Source: Gallaecimonas pentaromativorans
GTDB lineage: Bacteria; Pseudomonadota; Gammaproteobacteria; Enterobacterales; Gallaecimonadaceae
Reading direction: 5' to 3'
DNA length: 64,000 nt
Assembly (NCBI RefSeq): GCF_003751625.1
Contig: NZ_RJUL01000001.1
Span: forward strand, 50,253-114,252
A program made the translations under genes and the position numbers. The notes under the pieces are model-generated. The model saw only the letters and a program-made list of their open reading frames with translations, searched no databases and was not told where the DNA came from. This document shows positions 15,575 through 25,321 of this stretch, piece after piece; positions within the stretch are counted from its first letter, which is position 1, and each line of letters opens with the position of its first letter.

Positions 15575-16889
15575 AATTAAGCACTTCCGAGCGCACGGCT
15601 TCTGCCCGCCGGAACATGGACATCACTACCAGCGCGGCGGCGGTAGGCACCAGCCAACCCAGGCCATCTTCAAAGAACGGCAGGTGCGACAGCCACTGCT
15701 CAGGCACCGGCAAACCGGCAGCCTTGAGGCCATCGAACAGAGCAAAGAAAGCGGTAATGCCCACCACCAGTTGCTGGCCCCAGCGCTTATGCCCCACCAC
15801 CCCTGCCAGCAGGCGCAGCGCCACCAGGGCAATGGCCACCGGGTAGACAAAGAACAGCACCGGCACCGAGATGGCGATAAGTTGGCTCAGCCCCACGTTG
15901 GCCACCAGCGCCGAGCCGGTTGCTACCACCGCTGCTACCAGTTTGAGATTCAGGCCCAAGGCCGCGTTGAAATACTCGGCGCAGGAGCTGGTCAGCCCCA
16001 CGGCCGTGGTTAGGCAGGCAAGAGTAACTACGGTCGCCAGCAGGTAGAGGCCGGCCGGGCCAAACAGCGCCTCAATCGCCGGTACCAGCACGTCGGCTCC
16101 ATCTTTGGGGTTGGTTACCAAGTGGCCGGAGGTGGCCCCCAGGAAGAACAGGGTGATGTACACCAAAGCCAGGCCAGTGGCGGCCATGGCGCCGGCCATG
16201 CACAGGTAACGAAACTGCGCCTTGCGGTCTTCTACGCCGCGGGATTTAAGGGCGTTAACAATCACCAGGCCAAACAGCAGCGCCCCCAGGGTATCCATGG
16301 TCATGTAGCCTTCCAAGAAGCCCTTGGCAAAAGGCGCCTTGTGCCAGGCGGCGTTGGAGCTGCCCATTTCTCCCAGAGGATGAAACACCAGCATCACCGC
16401 GATGGCGGCCAGCAGCACCAGCAGCACCGGGGTGATCACCTTACCCACCACGCTCAAAAGCTTGCCGGGACGGATGGCGAGATAAAAGGTGAGGGCAAAA
16501 AAGCCAAGGCTATAAAGGGCCTGGGTCAGCCAATCGGGGTTACTGATAAAGGGGCTAAAACCGAGCTTATAAGCCACCAGGCCGGTGCGGGGCGTGGCAA
16601 AAAACGGGCCTAAAATCAGGTAGATGGCGATACAAAGCGCCAGCGATAGGCCCTTTGGCAATACCTTTGAGAGGGTTTCTAAGCCGCCGCCCGCCAGGGC
16701 CACGGCAATAATGGTGAGCAAAGGCAGGCCCACGGCGGTCATCAGGAAGCCGACAATGGACGATGACAAATCACCGGCCGATTGCAGCCCCGCCAGGGGC
16801 GGGAAAATCATATTGCCTGCGCCCAGGAAAAAGGCGAAGGTCATGAACCCCAGCGCCAGTACATCAGCGCCTTTCAACTCTTTGGCCAC
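15573..16889 (-). CDS. brnQ: Branched-chain amino acid:cation symporter BrnQ
   Basis: 438 residues with about twelve hydrophobic segments. It begins at GTG 16889 (reads MAKELKGADVLALGFMTFAFFLGAGNMIFPP), a near match to the family's start. BrnQ imports leucine, isoleucine and valine with sodium or proton. The conserved GAGNMIFPP and GPFFATPRTG segments line the substrate site in the LIVCS family. A GAGAG lies about eight bases before the GTG; an ATG four bases upstream is out of frame. It follows trmN6 by 68 bases and may be read from that promoter or its own. Confidence 0.94.
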   Translation of the reverse strand: MAKELKGADVLALGFMTFAFFLGAGNMIFPPLAGLQSAGDLSSSIVGFLMTAVGLPLLTIIAVALAGGGLETLSKVLPKGLSLALCIAIYLILGPFFATPRTGLVAYKLGFSPFISNPDWLTQALYSLGFFALTFYLAIRPGKLLSVVGKVITPVLLVLLAAIAVMLVFHPLGEMGSSNAAWHKAPFAKGFLEGYMTMDTLGALLFGLVIVNALKSRGVEDRKAQFRYLCMAGAMAATGLALVYITLFFLGATSGHLVTNPKDGADVLVPAIEALFGPAGLYLLATVVTLACLTTAVGLTSSCAEYFNAALGLNLKLVAAVVATGSALVANVGLSQLIAISVPVLFFVYPVAIALVALRLLAGVVGHKRWGQQLVVGITAFFALFDGLKAAGLPVPEQWLSHLPFFEDGLGWLVPTAAALVVMSMFRRAEAVRSEVLN

Positions 16890-16957
16890 GCATTAACTCT
16901 CGAAAAAAAGTGAAGGCGAAGGGGTACCATGATTTGCGCCGGGGCCACAACCTTTGA

Positions 16958-17656
16958 TTAGAAGTTGAGGTAAAAATCCCTGCCCAGTGCACGAAACGCC
17001 GCCGTCCAGCGGCCATCGGGCTCACGAAGTACGAGCTCTGAGCAGTCAAGCGCCCCGGGTTGGCGGCGCCATTGCAGCAAGGCTCGCACCGGCTCGGATT
17101 TGCCGGCCACCGAATACACGGCGCAGCGCCGGTAAAGGTGGTAGCCCTGCTCGGCCATGGGCTCGCACCATTGCTGCTGCGCTTGCCAGGGCAGCACCAT
17201 GGCCACCTCTTCGCCGCCAAGGCGGGCGCAATTGGCAGCCAGCACATGGGCTGGCAAGGCACTGATATGCCGCGCTTGGTCGCGCCCGGCGTGGGGCGAG
17301 CGCACATCGGGGCTAAAAAATGGCGGGTTGGAGACAATAAGCCGGTAAGGCCCGCCCACAAAGGCATTAATATCGCCCTGGTGCAGGGTGATGCGCCCGG
17401 CGAAGGGGCTGGCGGCCACATTATCTTGGGCCTGGGCGCAGGCCTCACTATCTAATTCCACCGCATCAAGGGTTAAGGCCTCGCCGCGCTGGGCCAGCAT
17501 CAAGGACACCAAGCCGGTGCCGGCGCCGATATCCAGCACCGCCCCGTTTTTTGGCAATGCCGCCCATAGCCCCAATAACACGCCATCGGTGCCCACTTTC
17601 ATGGCCGAGCGCTCGTGAGCGACAAAAAATTGTTTGAACTGGAAACCTTTACTCAT
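16958..17656 (-). CDS. trmN6: tRNA1(Val) (adenine(37)-N6)-methyltransferase
   Basis: 232 residues from the ATG at 17656 (MSKGFQFKQFFVAHER). TrmN6 (YfiC) makes m6A37 in tRNA-Val1. The SAM-binding motif I is DIGAGTGLVSLML and the amino-methyltransferase catalytic motif is NPPFF, preceded by LIVSN. The open frame extends far upstream through srmB, but that part is the antisense of srmB and has no start or family support. The divergent trmN6/srmB arrangement is also found in E. coli, which supports the call. Confidence 0.95.
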   Translation of the reverse strand: MSKGFQFKQFFVAHERSAMKVGTDGVLLGLWAALPKNGAVLDIGAGTGLVSLMLAQRGEALTLDAVELDSEACAQAQDNVAASPFAGRITLHQGDINAFVGGPYRLIVSNPPFFSPDVRSPHAGRDQARHISALPAHVLAANCARLGGEEVAMVLPWQAQQQWCEPMAEQGYHLYRRCAVYSVAGKSEPVRALLQWRRQPGALDCSELVLREPDGRWTAAFRALGRDFYLNF

Positions 17657-17740
17657 AGCTGCGAGATTGTACCCCAGTGCCACTTTGCCTAAAATCAGCG
17701 CCCCCCTTGCCTGTGTTACAGGCCAACCTGAGGAACCCCC

Positions 17741-19090
17741 ATGGCATTTGAACATCTGGAACTGGACCCGGCCCTGCTTGAAGCCGTCAGTGAACTGGGC
17801 TTTAAGAAACCGACCGCCATCCAAAGCCAGGCCATTCCGGCTGCCATGGACGGTCACGACCTGCTGGCCATGAGCCCCACCGGCACCGGCAAAACCGCTG
17901 CCTTTTTGCTGCCAGCGTTGCAACACTTGCTGGATTATCCAAAAAAGCGCAAAGAGCCGCCACGGGTTCTGGTGCTCACCCCCACCCGTGAGCTGGCCTT
18001 GCAGGTAGAAGCCGACGCCAAGGCCCTGGCCGGCAAGACCCCCATCGGCATCGGCTCGGTGATTGGCGGCGTCGACTATAAAGTCCACGGCAAAGCCCTG
18101 GGCGGCGAAGTAGACCTCATCGTGGCCACCCCTGGCCGTTTGGTGGAGTACATCGAAAGAGGCCTGTTTGACTGTATCGCCGTGGAAATTCTGGTCCTTG
18201 ACGAAGCCGACCGCATGCTGGAGATGGGCTTCCAAAAAGACATGGAGCTTATCCTCGAAAAATGCGAGCAGCGCCGCCAGACCCTGCTGTTCTCCGCCAC
18301 CCTCGAAGGCCACAACCTGGAGCAGTTTGCCGAGAAGGCGCTGACCGATCCGGTAGAGCTGAGCGCCGATCCGTCCCGCCGCGAGCGCAAGAAAATCCAC
18401 CAGTGGGCCTATTACTGCGACGACAAAACCCACAAGTTCAAGCTGCTGCTGGCGCTTTTGAAAGATCCAGAAGCCGAAAAAGTACTGATCTTTGTTAAAA
18501 CCCGCGACAAACTGGCCGAGCTGCGTGACCAGTTGGCCGGGCAAAAAGTGCCCTGTGTGTGGTTGCAGGGGGAAATGCCCCAGGAAAAACGCAACAACGC
18601 CGTGGCCCGCTTTAAAAGCGGCCAGGTGCCGGTGCTGCTGGCCACCGATGTAGCGGCCCGCGGCCTGCACATCGACGACATCAGCCACGTCATCAACTAT
18701 GACATGCCCCGCACCGCCGACATTTACATCCACCGTATCGGCCGCACCGGCCGGGCCGGCGCCAAAGGTACCGCCATCAACCTGATTGAGGCCCACGATC
18801 TGCCCATGCTGCGCCGGGTTGAGCGCTACCAGAGCGACCCCATCAAGGTGCGGGTGGTGGACGAGCTGCGGCCCAAGTCCAAGTTCAAAGAGCCGGTGAA
18901 AAAGAAAAAGGACAAGACCCTCAAGCCCAGTGCCAAAAAGGCCCTGGCCAAGAAAAAGGCCAAAAAGGAAGGCAAACAAGTCGAGCGCAAAAAGCTGCGC
19001 CACCGCGACACCAAAAACAAAGGTGCACCGCGCGGCAGTGAAGCCCGCCAGCGCAGCGATGAAGCGCGCGGCAAGACCGGCGAAGAGTAA
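17741..19090 (+). CDS. srmB: ATP-dependent RNA helicase SrmB
   Basis: 449 residues. SrmB is a DEAD-box helicase for early assembly of the 50S ribosomal subunit. All motifs are present in order: Q motif (FKKPTAIQSQAIP), I (SPTGTGKTAA), Ia (PTRELALQ), Ib (TPGRL), II (DEAD), III (SAT), V (ATDVAARGLHIDD), VI (HRIGRTGRAG). The C-terminal tail (about 375-449) is extremely Lys/Arg-rich and includes KKLRHRDTKNKG, close to the tail word HRDTKN of E. coli SrmB, which separates it from other DEAD helicases. Confidence 0.95.
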   Translation: MAFEHLELDPALLEAVSELGFKKPTAIQSQAIPAAMDGHDLLAMSPTGTGKTAAFLLPALQHLLDYPKKRKEPPRVLVLTPTRELALQVEADAKALAGKTPIGIGSVIGGVDYKVHGKALGGEVDLIVATPGRLVEYIERGLFDCIAVEILVLDEADRMLEMGFQKDMELILEKCEQRRQTLLFSATLEGHNLEQFAEKALTDPVELSADPSRRERKKIHQWAYYCDDKTHKFKLLLALLKDPEAEKVLIFVKTRDKLAELRDQLAGQKVPCVWLQGEMPQEKRNNAVARFKSGQVPVLLATDVAARGLHIDDISHVINYDMPRTADIYIHRIGRTGRAGAKGTAINLIEAHDLPMLRRVERYQSDPIKVRVVDELRPKSKFKEPVKKKKDKTLKPSAKKALAKKKAKKEGKQVERKKLRHRDTKNKGAPRGSEARQRSDEARGKTGEE

Positions 19091-19103
19091 GCCCCGGCCC
19101 AAT

Positions 19104-19131
19104 AAAAAAGGCAGCGTTAGCTGCCTTTTTT
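19104..19131 (+). terminator. Terminator between srmB and the cysteine-cluster gene
   Basis: AAAAAAGGCAGC / GCTGCCTTTTTT around GTTA. It lies 13 bases after the srmB stop and can also serve the converging minus-strand gene. Confidence 0.9.
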
Positions 19132-19137
19132 ATTGCC

Positions 19138-19497
19138 TCACGCCGCCGGCGCGATGTGGATGACAGGCAGCGGAGCCAGGCCGTGGTGGGCACGGGCTTT
19201 GTCACAATCGGGGTTGTGAATACCCAGATACCCCGAGTATTCAAATTCCCGGCAGGGGCTGGGCCGCTTTTCATACATGGTGCAAGCCACCGCCTGGCCA
19301 ATGTCGCCACTTAACGACACACAGCGGCAGCCATTGCGGCTCTCGGTGCCCTTCATGCAGCTCAAGTAGGGGTTGACCTGGGAGGTCAACTCATCGGGTA
19401 CGGTGCCGCCGCCCAGTTCCGACTCTGCCCAATAAAAGGACACGCGAAAATAGGCGCAGCAGGCACCACAGGAAACGCACGGATTCACTACAGTCAT
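19138..19497 (-). CDS. YkgJ-type cysteine-cluster protein
   Basis: 119 residues from ATG 19497, chosen because the protein then starts [21 protein letters not shown] as in YkgJ relatives; a start at 19551 adds an unlike leader. The family (zinc/iron-chelating, UPF0153-type) has the C-x2-C-x2-CC cluster seen here, plus later Cys residues in [19 protein letters not shown] and [10 protein letters not shown]. It probably binds a metal or iron-sulfur centre; the reaction is unknown. It is transcribed alone, facing srmB. Confidence 0.85.
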   Translation of the reverse strand: MTVVNPCVSCGACCAYFRVSFYWAESELGGGTVPDELTSQVNPYLSCMKGTESRNGCRCVSLSGDIGQAVACTMYEKRPSPCREFEYSGYLGIHNPDCDKARAHHGLAPLPVIHIAPAA

Positions 19498-19749
19498 GCA
19501 GCACGCACTCCGCACCTTATTCAGGTAAAGAATTGATATTGTTGAAAACACTAAGAAAATGGCCGGTCAGCCAACTGCCGGGAAAGGACATCCCAAGCAG
19601 CGCTCTATTCTCGTCTGGCTCGGGGGATTTTGACAAGATCCCCGGCGAGGAATTTTAGCGGCCCCGCAAACAGACTCTTTCCACAATGGCGCTGCACTTC
19701 GGCTCGGGAAAATCGTCTGAACCTTGTACCCAACAGAGGAGAAGCCGTA

Positions 19750-20151
19750 ATGAAAGTCGTGCTCAAAACCGCCCTGGTTGCTCTGCCCCTGCTGCTCAGT
19801 GCCTGTGCCAGCCACCCCCAAGCCAAAGCCAAAGCCAAAGCCAAACCTATCCCTTGGAACCAATACGTGACCCGCCAATCGGTTGACGTAATGAACCCCG
19901 ATTTCAGCAATTTCCGGATTGTCGGTACCGATCGGGTGGTGCTGTGGGACAGCCCAAGAGAAGCCTACCTGGTCACCACCGCCGGCGGCTGCTTCTTTGA
20001 CAACTCCAACCCGGTACTGGGCTTTACCAACCGCGACCAGATGTTCAACCCCCTCACCGACACCATCATCTATGACCACCAGCGCTGCCCTGTGGTCAAG
20101 ATTGACCAGCTCAATACCGAGCTGCTCAAGGCCGACGGGGTATTCAAGTAA
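19750..20151 (+). CDS. DUF6491-type lipoprotein, first copy
   Basis: 133 residues from ATG 19750 behind AGAGGAG. A lipobox (LLSAC, Cys19) marks an outer-membrane lipoprotein. A short linker AKAKAKAK comes from a tandem AAAGCC hexanucleotide repeat at about 19823-19846, a possible site for in-frame length variation. The core has FRIVGTDRVVLWDSPREAYLVTT, GGCFFDNSN and a late DHQRCPVVKID, with two Cys that could pair. The next gene is a diverged copy with the same order of motifs. Function is unknown; I place it in DUF6491 from pattern memory. Confidence 0.75.
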   Translation: MKVVLKTALVALPLLLSACASHPQAKAKAKAKPIPWNQYVTRQSVDVMNPDFSNFRIVGTDRVVLWDSPREAYLVTTAGGCFFDNSNPVLGFTNRDQMFNPLTDTIIYDHQRCPVVKIDQLNTELLKADGVFK

Positions 20152-20253
20152 AGCCAGCTTGGCACCAGGGCCCTGCCCGCTCTGGTGCCCACCGCTATAC
20201 TCGCCTGGCACTGCGCGCTATAAAGGACGGGAGCCAACACAAGGAGTGACCCG

Positions 20254-20622
20254 ATGCGCATCCTGTTTAGCCTGCTGGCCTTGTTGCTCAGCGCCTGCGC
20301 CACTAAGCCGGCCGAACCGGTGGACTGGCAGCAGTACACCAGCAGCGAAGAGCAACAAATTCGCTCGTTAAGCCTCAGCCGCTTTGAAATCGCCAGCCGC
20401 GACCAGGTGATCGTCTGGGACGGCATCAACAAGGCCTACCTACTCACCACCACCACCGGCTGCTTTTTAGACTCCACCCTACCTGCCCTGGCGTTTAGCC
20501 GCGGCAATGCCCTGATCCGGGTGCGCAGCGATGCGGTGCTCTACGGTGGCCAGCGCTGCACCATCAAACGCATCCAGGGCCTGGACGTGCTGAAGATGCG
20601 CCAGGACAACCTTACCCCCTGA
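20254..20622 (+). CDS. DUF6491-type lipoprotein, second copy
   Basis: 122 residues; lipobox LLSAC with Cys15, AAGGAG upstream. It parallels the first copy: FEIASRDQVIVWDGINKAYLLTT, GCFLDSTLPALAFSR and GGQRCTIKRIQGLD, again with two cysteines. The 102-base gap carries no terminator, so the two may be cotranscribed. They probably arose by tandem duplication and have diverged well past recent copies. No function is known. Confidence 0.75.
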   Translation: MRILFSLLALLLSACATKPAEPVDWQQYTSSEEQQIRSLSLSRFEIASRDQVIVWDGINKAYLLTTTTGCFLDSTLPALAFSRGNALIRVRSDAVLYGGQRCTIKRIQGLDVLKMRQDNLTP

Positions 20623-20709
20623 CTCCCAAGGCAGACGCAAACCAGGCGCGGTTCAGGCTGCCTGGTTTGATGAATTTTTCGCGAAGATAGCCAATAAGCA
20701 GGTCAAAAA

Positions 20710-20735
20710 GCGGGCAATGCCATTGCCCGCCTTTT
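20710..20735 (+). terminator. Terminator after the lipoprotein pair
   Basis: GCGGGCAAT / ATTGCCCGC, a nine-pair stem with a three-base loop, followed by CTTTT. Confidence 0.8.
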
Positions 20736-20797
20736 AACATTCCTTTATCAAAGCCCGGTGCCTTTGCACACAAAACCAAAATCACAGGGAGTTGATA

Positions 20798-22405
20798 ATG
20801 AAACCTTTTTGGCTTTTAGGATTGAGTCTGGGCCTGGCGGCCACGGCTCAGGGGCAAGTGGTGATCAGCGAAGTGCTGTACGACGCCCCCAACAACGACA
20901 GCACCGAGGAGTTTGTCGAGCTTTACAACAGCGGCTGTAGCGCCGTGGATCTGTCCGGCTACCAGTTGCAGGACAACAGCACCAGTTTCAGCCTGAGCGG
21001 CAGCCTGCCGGCCGGCGGCTACCTCACCGTAGCCCGCTCCAGCAGCGGCTTTTACAACCTCTTTGGCAGTAACCCAGATATCAGCGGCATGACCCTGGCA
21101 CTGGGTAACTCCGGCGACTACGTCAAATTGCTGCAAGGCACCAGCCTTATCGACCAGGTGGGCTGGGAAGGCGGCCTTTCCGGTTGGAGCCTTAACGCCA
21201 GCAACGTGGCCATCGAGCGGGCAGCTTTGACGGCCACCAGCAACCAAGACGATTGGCGAGTCGCCGCCACGGCCGGCAGCCCCGGCAGCGGGCCGCTGCA
21301 AAGCGATTGTGGCAGCGGCGATGACGGCAGCGGCACCCCAAGCGCCACCGCTCTTGCCAACGGCGTGGCCAGCACCGGCCTTGGCGGCCAGAGCGGCCAG
21401 CTGCAAAGCTTCTACATCGATGTGGGCAATGCCCCGGTCACGGTGGTGACCAGCGGCGGCAGCGGCGATGCCGACCTCTATGTCAAAGCCGGCAGCGCCC
21501 CCAGTACCAGCAGCTACGATTGCCGCTCCATTCAATCGGGCAACAGCGAAAGCTGCGTGGTGTCCGCTACCGGCCGGGTCTTTGTCAGCCTTTACGGTTA
21601 CGCCGCCTACAGCGGCGTCAGCCTGACCGCCAGCTTCGACACCGGCAGCGATAACGGCGGCGGTGATGGCGGCGATACCGGCGGCGGCAGTAGTGATACC
21701 GACAGCTACTACGCCTCGGCGCTGGGTAAAAGCGGCAGCGCCCTCAAGGCCGCCCTTAACGCCATCTTGCAAGACGCGGTGCACTTTAGTTATTCCCAGG
21801 TCTGGGACCAACTGGAATACACCGACGAAGACCCGAACAACAGCAACAACGTGATTTTGCTCTACTCTGGCCGCTCCGAGGCCAAGAGCTTCAGGGCCGG
21901 CCAGACCAACGACCAGGACGCCTGGAACCGTGAGCATGTCTGGGCCAAAAGCCACGGTTTTCCGTCGTCCAGCCAATACGCCTACACCGACATCAACCAC
22001 CTGCGCCCGGCCGATGTGTCCATCAACAGCGCCCGTGGCAACAAGGATTTTGACTGGGGCGGCACCGCCCTTAGCGAATCGCCCGAGAACAAAACCGACA
22101 GCGACAGCTTTGAACCGGCCGATGCGGTAAAAGGCGATGTGGCGCGGATGCTGTTCTACATGGACGTGCGCTACGAAGGGAACGACAGCTCGGGGGTGCC
22201 GGATTTAACGCTGGTGAGCAGCACCGGCACCAGCGGTGCCCAGCTTGGCGACCTGTGCACCTTGCTACAATGGAGCGCCCAGGACCCGGTATCGGATTGG
22301 GAGCGGCGCCGCAACGAGCGGGTGTTTGAGCGCCAGCACAACCGCAACCCCTTTATCGACCACCCCGAATGGGCCCAGTCCATCTTCGGCGCCAGCTGTA
22401 ACTAA
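20798..22405 (+). CDS. Exported endonuclease I with lamin-tail and PPC domains
   Basis: 535 residues from ATG 20798 behind AGGGAG; residues 1-20 are a signal peptide. Domain order: a lamin-tail domain (about 21-150, VVISEVLYDAPNNDSTEEFVELYN), a bacterial pre-peptidase C-terminal (PPC) beta-sandwich (about 185-275, QSGQLQSFYIDVGN ... DADLYVKAG), a Gly/Asp-rich linker, then an endonuclease I (EndA/Vvn/NucM) domain with the beta-beta-alpha-metal motif WNREHVWAKSHGF and the DINHLRPADVSINSARGN segment. It should be a secreted, metal-dependent, nonspecific DNase/RNase for nutrient scavenging. PPC domains are often removed after secretion. It has its own terminator. Confidence 0.9.
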   Translation: MKPFWLLGLSLGLAATAQGQVVISEVLYDAPNNDSTEEFVELYNSGCSAVDLSGYQLQDNSTSFSLSGSLPAGGYLTVARSSSGFYNLFGSNPDISGMTLALGNSGDYVKLLQGTSLIDQVGWEGGLSGWSLNASNVAIERAALTATSNQDDWRVAATAGSPGSGPLQSDCGSGDDGSGTPSATALANGVASTGLGGQSGQLQSFYIDVGNAPVTVVTSGGSGDADLYVKAGSAPSTSSYDCRSIQSGNSESCVVSATGRVFVSLYGYAAYSGVSLTASFDTGSDNGGGDGGDTGGGSSDTDSYYASALGKSGSALKAALNAILQDAVHFSYSQVWDQLEYTDEDPNNSNNVILLYSGRSEAKSFRAGQTNDQDAWNREHVWAKSHGFPSSSQYAYTDINHLRPADVSINSARGNKDFDWGGTALSESPENKTDSDSFEPADAVKGDVARMLFYMDVRYEGNDSSGVPDLTLVSSTGTSGAQLGDLCTLLQWSAQDPVSDWERRRNERVFERQHNRNPFIDHPEWAQSIFGASCN

Positions 22406-22409
22406 CCCA

Positions 22410-22431
22410 AAAGCCGCCCAAGGGCGGCTTT
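22410..22431 (+). terminator. Terminator after the endonuclease gene
   Basis: AAAGCCGCCC / GGGCGGCTTT stem with a very short loop, then TCTTTCT. Confidence 0.75.
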
Positions 22432-22749
22432 CTTTCTCCGGCCTGCAGCGCAGCGAAACAGGCCGATATCCTAACCAAGCTACCGATAAATGACTTTTAC
22501 AATCAGCCCGTTGGCATATTCCTCTGGCAGCACCAGACTGGTGTGCAGGCATTGCTTGTAAAAGGCAGAACCCCTAATGCCTGATAGGCTAAAGATCGGA
22601 CCACCCCAGGTCGCTTACAGCCAATAACAGAAAGGTTGTTCACACTGACCGCAGTCGTTAGCCCAGGCGGCGTCAGCGCCATTGGGTGCCTTGCGCCCTG
22701 CCCTTTCATCCCATCCTTGCCATTGTCGTTTGACAAGGGAGCGTAAGCC
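22432..22749. other. Long leader region without a supported gene
   Basis: 318 bases before the chemotaxis receptor. No credible reading frame, riboswitch consensus or sigma-28 promoter is seen; a CTAAAG near 22590 lacks the matching GCCGATAA at 11 bases. Short GC-rich inverted words (AGGCGGCGTCAGCGCC) could fold in the leader. Confidence 0.5.
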
Positions 22750-24429
22750 TTGGCTATCAACATCAAATCGAAAGTTATTCTGCTGGCTATTGTGCCTTGC
22801 CTGCTAATGGCAACGGTTATCAGTGCCATCACTTGGTATGTCCTGCAAAACCTGGCAGCCCAGGAGGTGGCTCACACTCAGCATCGCCTGCTGGAAGAGC
22901 GCAAGCTGGCCCTCAAGCACTATCAGGAAATCGGCGAAGCGGCCATCAAGCCCATCTACGATGCCTCCGCCCCCGGCGACATGGCCGCCCGCGATAAAGC
23001 CCTTGAGATCCTCAAACACCTTTTGTACGACAAAGCCAGTTACTTCTTCGGTTACGACTCCAGCTACAAAAGGGTGTTCTGGGCCGACAAGAACATCGAC
23101 ATCGGCAAAAGCTTTGCCGACGCCAAAGATGCCAACGGCGTCTACGTGATTCGCGGCCTGGTGGATAACGCCAAAGACGGCAGCCACTACCTGCGTTACG
23201 ACTGGACAGTGCCTGGCAGCAGCAAGCCCATTCCCAAACTCGGCTACACCAGTTACCTGCCGAAATGGGATTTGGCCTTCGGTACCCAGGTAAACCTTGA
23301 TGATATCGACGTGGAAGTAGCCAAGGTGGCTGCCACCACCCAGAGCCGCATCGACAACATCATCTTGCTGATCGTCGCCGTTATTCTCGGCAGCCTGGTA
23401 GTGGTGGCAGTGGTGGGCACCATACTTGGCCGCGGCCTGGTTAAACCGCTGCTGGTGATCAAGGAAAACCTCGACGACATTGCTGCCGGCGAAGGCGACC
23501 TTACCCGCCGCCTGCCTGAGCGCAGCCAGGACGAGCTGGGCGCCCTGGCCCGCTCCTTTAACCGCTTTGTGGAGAAAATCCACGGCCTGGTGCGGCAAAT
23601 CACCGAGATGACCGGCCAGCTCAACAACCTGGTTGGCGACATGGCCGACCAAGCCCAGCGCTCCGAGGCAGCCATGAACCGCCAGCGCCACGAAACCGAC
23701 CAAGTAGCCACCGCCATTCACGAGATGTCGGCCGCCGCTTCTGAGGTGTCTACCAGCGCCCAAGGGGCCGCCACCGCCGCGCGCGAGTCCAGCGACGTAG
23801 GCAAAGGCGCCAAACAGGTGGTGAGCCGCAGCATCGACAGCATTCACCTGCTGATTGGCGAGATTAGCGACAGCAGCCAGTCACTGGACCAGCTGAACAA
23901 CGACGTACAAGCCATTGCCAGCGTGGTGGAGGTGATCCGCTCCATTGCCGACCAAACCAACCTTCTGGCCCTTAACGCCGCCATTGAAGCGGCCAGGGCC
24001 GGTGACGCTGGCCGTGGCTTTGCGGTGGTGGCAGACGAAGTGCGGGCGCTGGCCAGTCGCACCCAGCAAAGTACCCAAGAGATCCAGCAGATGATAGACA
24101 GCCTGCAACAGGGAACCCAGCAAGCGGTAGTCACCATGGGCCGCTCCAGCGAAACCGGCCAGAGCACCGGCGTGCTGGCCAACGAAGCCGGCCAATCCCT
24201 GGACGCCATTGCCCAGTTGATAGAAACCATCAACGACATGAACGCCCAGATAGCCAGCGCTTCGGAAGAGCAGCACGCGGTGGCCGAGGAAATAAGCCGC
24301 AGCATGACCCAAATCGCCCGGGAAGTGGACAGCGTAGCCGACGATGCCAAAGGCGCCGCCGGCACTGCCAAGGGCTTGTCGGGGGTAACCGAACGCCTCG
24401 GTAACCTGGTCAGGCAATTTCGCATCTAA
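22750..24429 (+). CDS. Methyl-accepting chemotaxis protein with periplasmic Cache domain
   Basis: 559 residues beginning with TTG 22750 behind AAGGGAG. Layout: TM1 (about 8-30), a periplasmic single-Cache domain (about 40-190, with [24 protein letters not shown] and [32 protein letters not shown]), TM2 (about 203-225), HAMP ([31 protein letters not shown]), and the coiled-coil signalling domain with the hairpin tip [38 protein letters not shown]. It senses a small molecule outside and signals through CheW/CheA. The ligand cannot be read from sequence. No C-terminal CheR-docking pentapeptide is present. Confidence 0.93.
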   Translation: MAINIKSKVILLAIVPCLLMATVISAITWYVLQNLAAQEVAHTQHRLLEERKLALKHYQEIGEAAIKPIYDASAPGDMAARDKALEILKHLLYDKASYFFGYDSSYKRVFWADKNIDIGKSFADAKDANGVYVIRGLVDNAKDGSHYLRYDWTVPGSSKPIPKLGYTSYLPKWDLAFGTQVNLDDIDVEVAKVAATTQSRIDNIILLIVAVILGSLVVVAVVGTILGRGLVKPLLVIKENLDDIAAGEGDLTRRLPERSQDELGALARSFNRFVEKIHGLVRQITEMTGQLNNLVGDMADQAQRSEAAMNRQRHETDQVATAIHEMSAAASEVSTSAQGAATAARESSDVGKGAKQVVSRSIDSIHLLIGEISDSSQSLDQLNNDVQAIASVVEVIRSIADQTNLLALNAAIEAARAGDAGRGFAVVADEVRALASRTQQSTQEIQQMIDSLQQGTQQAVVTMGRSSETGQSTGVLANEAGQSLDAIAQLIETINDMNAQIASASEEQHAVAEEISRSMTQIAREVDSVADDAKGAAGTAKGLSGVTERLGNLVRQFRI

Positions 24430-24431
24430 AC

Positions 24432-24459
24432 AAAAAAGCCGGCAGTTGCCGGCTTTTTT
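24432..24459 (+). terminator. Terminator between the receptor gene and yaaA
   Basis: AAAAAAGCCGGC / GCCGGCTTTTTT with an AGTT loop; the genes converge, so it serves both. Confidence 0.9.
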
Positions 24460-24471
24460 CATCAATGCATT

Positions 24472-25245
24472 TTATTGCTCGTGGCGCAGGAACACCCAGG
24501 TATCGCCTTTGGATTGTTCGGGGCTGAAAAAATAGCCGCCGTAGTCAAAGGCTTTTAGGTCTTCGGCTTTACTAAGGCCTTTGTCGGCCGCATAGCGCAC
24601 CATCATGCCCCGGGCCTTTTTGGCGTAGAAGCTGATGATTTTGAACTGGCCGTTTTTCTCGTCCTTGAACACCGGGGTAATGAGCCGGCCCTTGACCTGC
24701 TTGGGTTTGACCGACTTGAAGTACTCGGTGGAGGCCAGGTTCACCAACTCGTCGTTGCCGCTCTCGGCCAGGGCCTGGTTGACCTTGTCGGTGACGATAT
24801 CGCCCCAGAACTGGTAGAGGTTGCTGCCACGGGGGTTGTGAAGGCTGGTGCCCATTTCCAGGCGGTAGGGCTGCATCAGGTCCAGCGGCTTGAGCAGGCC
24901 ATAAAGGCCGGAGAGGATGCGCAGGTGCTTTTGCACATAACCCAGGCCCCTGTCGCCAAGGCTTGAGGCATCGAGGCCGGTGTACACGTCGCCGGTAAAA
25001 GCCAGCACCGCCTGCTTGGCGTTATCGGGGGTAAAAGGCCTGTGCCACTCGCTAAACCGGGCGGCGTTAAGGCCAGCCAGTTTGTCGGAGATACTCATCA
25101 GGCTGGACAGCTCGGTCGGGGACAACTGGCGGCACACGTCGATAAGCTCGGCGCTTTGCTCAAGCAGCTCGGGCTGGGTGAAGGTGTCGGTAACAGGCGG
25201 GGTTTCAAAATCCAGGGATTTGGCCGGGGACACCAGCATCAACAT
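24472..25245 (-). CDS. yaaA: Peroxide stress protein YaaA
   Basis: 257 residues from ATG 25245, chosen because AAGGAG lies eight bases upstream and [14 protein letters not shown] then matches the family start. YaaA lowers free iron during peroxide stress in E. coli and binds DNA. Conserved blocks seen: [74 protein letters not shown] and [18 protein letters not shown]. Length is normal. It is a single gene with no visible OxyR site. Confidence 0.95.
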   Translation of the reverse strand: MLMLVSPAKSLDFETPPVTDTFTQPELLEQSAELIDVCRQLSPTELSSLMSISDKLAGLNAARFSEWHRPFTPDNAKQAVLAFTGDVYTGLDASSLGDRGLGYVQKHLRILSGLYGLLKPLDLMQPYRLEMGTSLHNPRGSNLYQFWGDIVTDKVNQALAESGNDELVNLASTEYFKSVKPKQVKGRLITPVFKDEKNGQFKIISFYAKKARGMMVRYAADKGLSKAEDLKAFDYGGYFFSPEQSKGDTWVFLRHEQ

Positions 25246-25283
25246 GGGCAAGACTCCTTAAATCACGTGCCCGCCACTCTAAC

Positions 25284-25309
25284 AAAAAAGCGGCCGCTAG
25301 GGGCCGCTT
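25284..25309 (-). terminator. Terminator after the alanine symporter gene
   Basis: AAGCGGCC / GGCCGCTT stem, with a T-run on the minus strand, 13 bases beyond the symporter stop. Confidence 0.75.
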
Positions 25310-25321
25310 ATCTGTCGATTG

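Noticed and set aside
17657-19102. Long minus-strand open frame extending trmN6 upstream to about 714 residues
   Set aside because: The extra part is the antisense of srmB, is rich in Gly/Phe/His and has no family match; TrmN6 starts naturally at 17656.
22590-22625. Possible sigma-28 promoter before the Cache-type receptor
   Set aside because: A CTAAAG is present but no GCCGATAA-like element lies at 11 bases.
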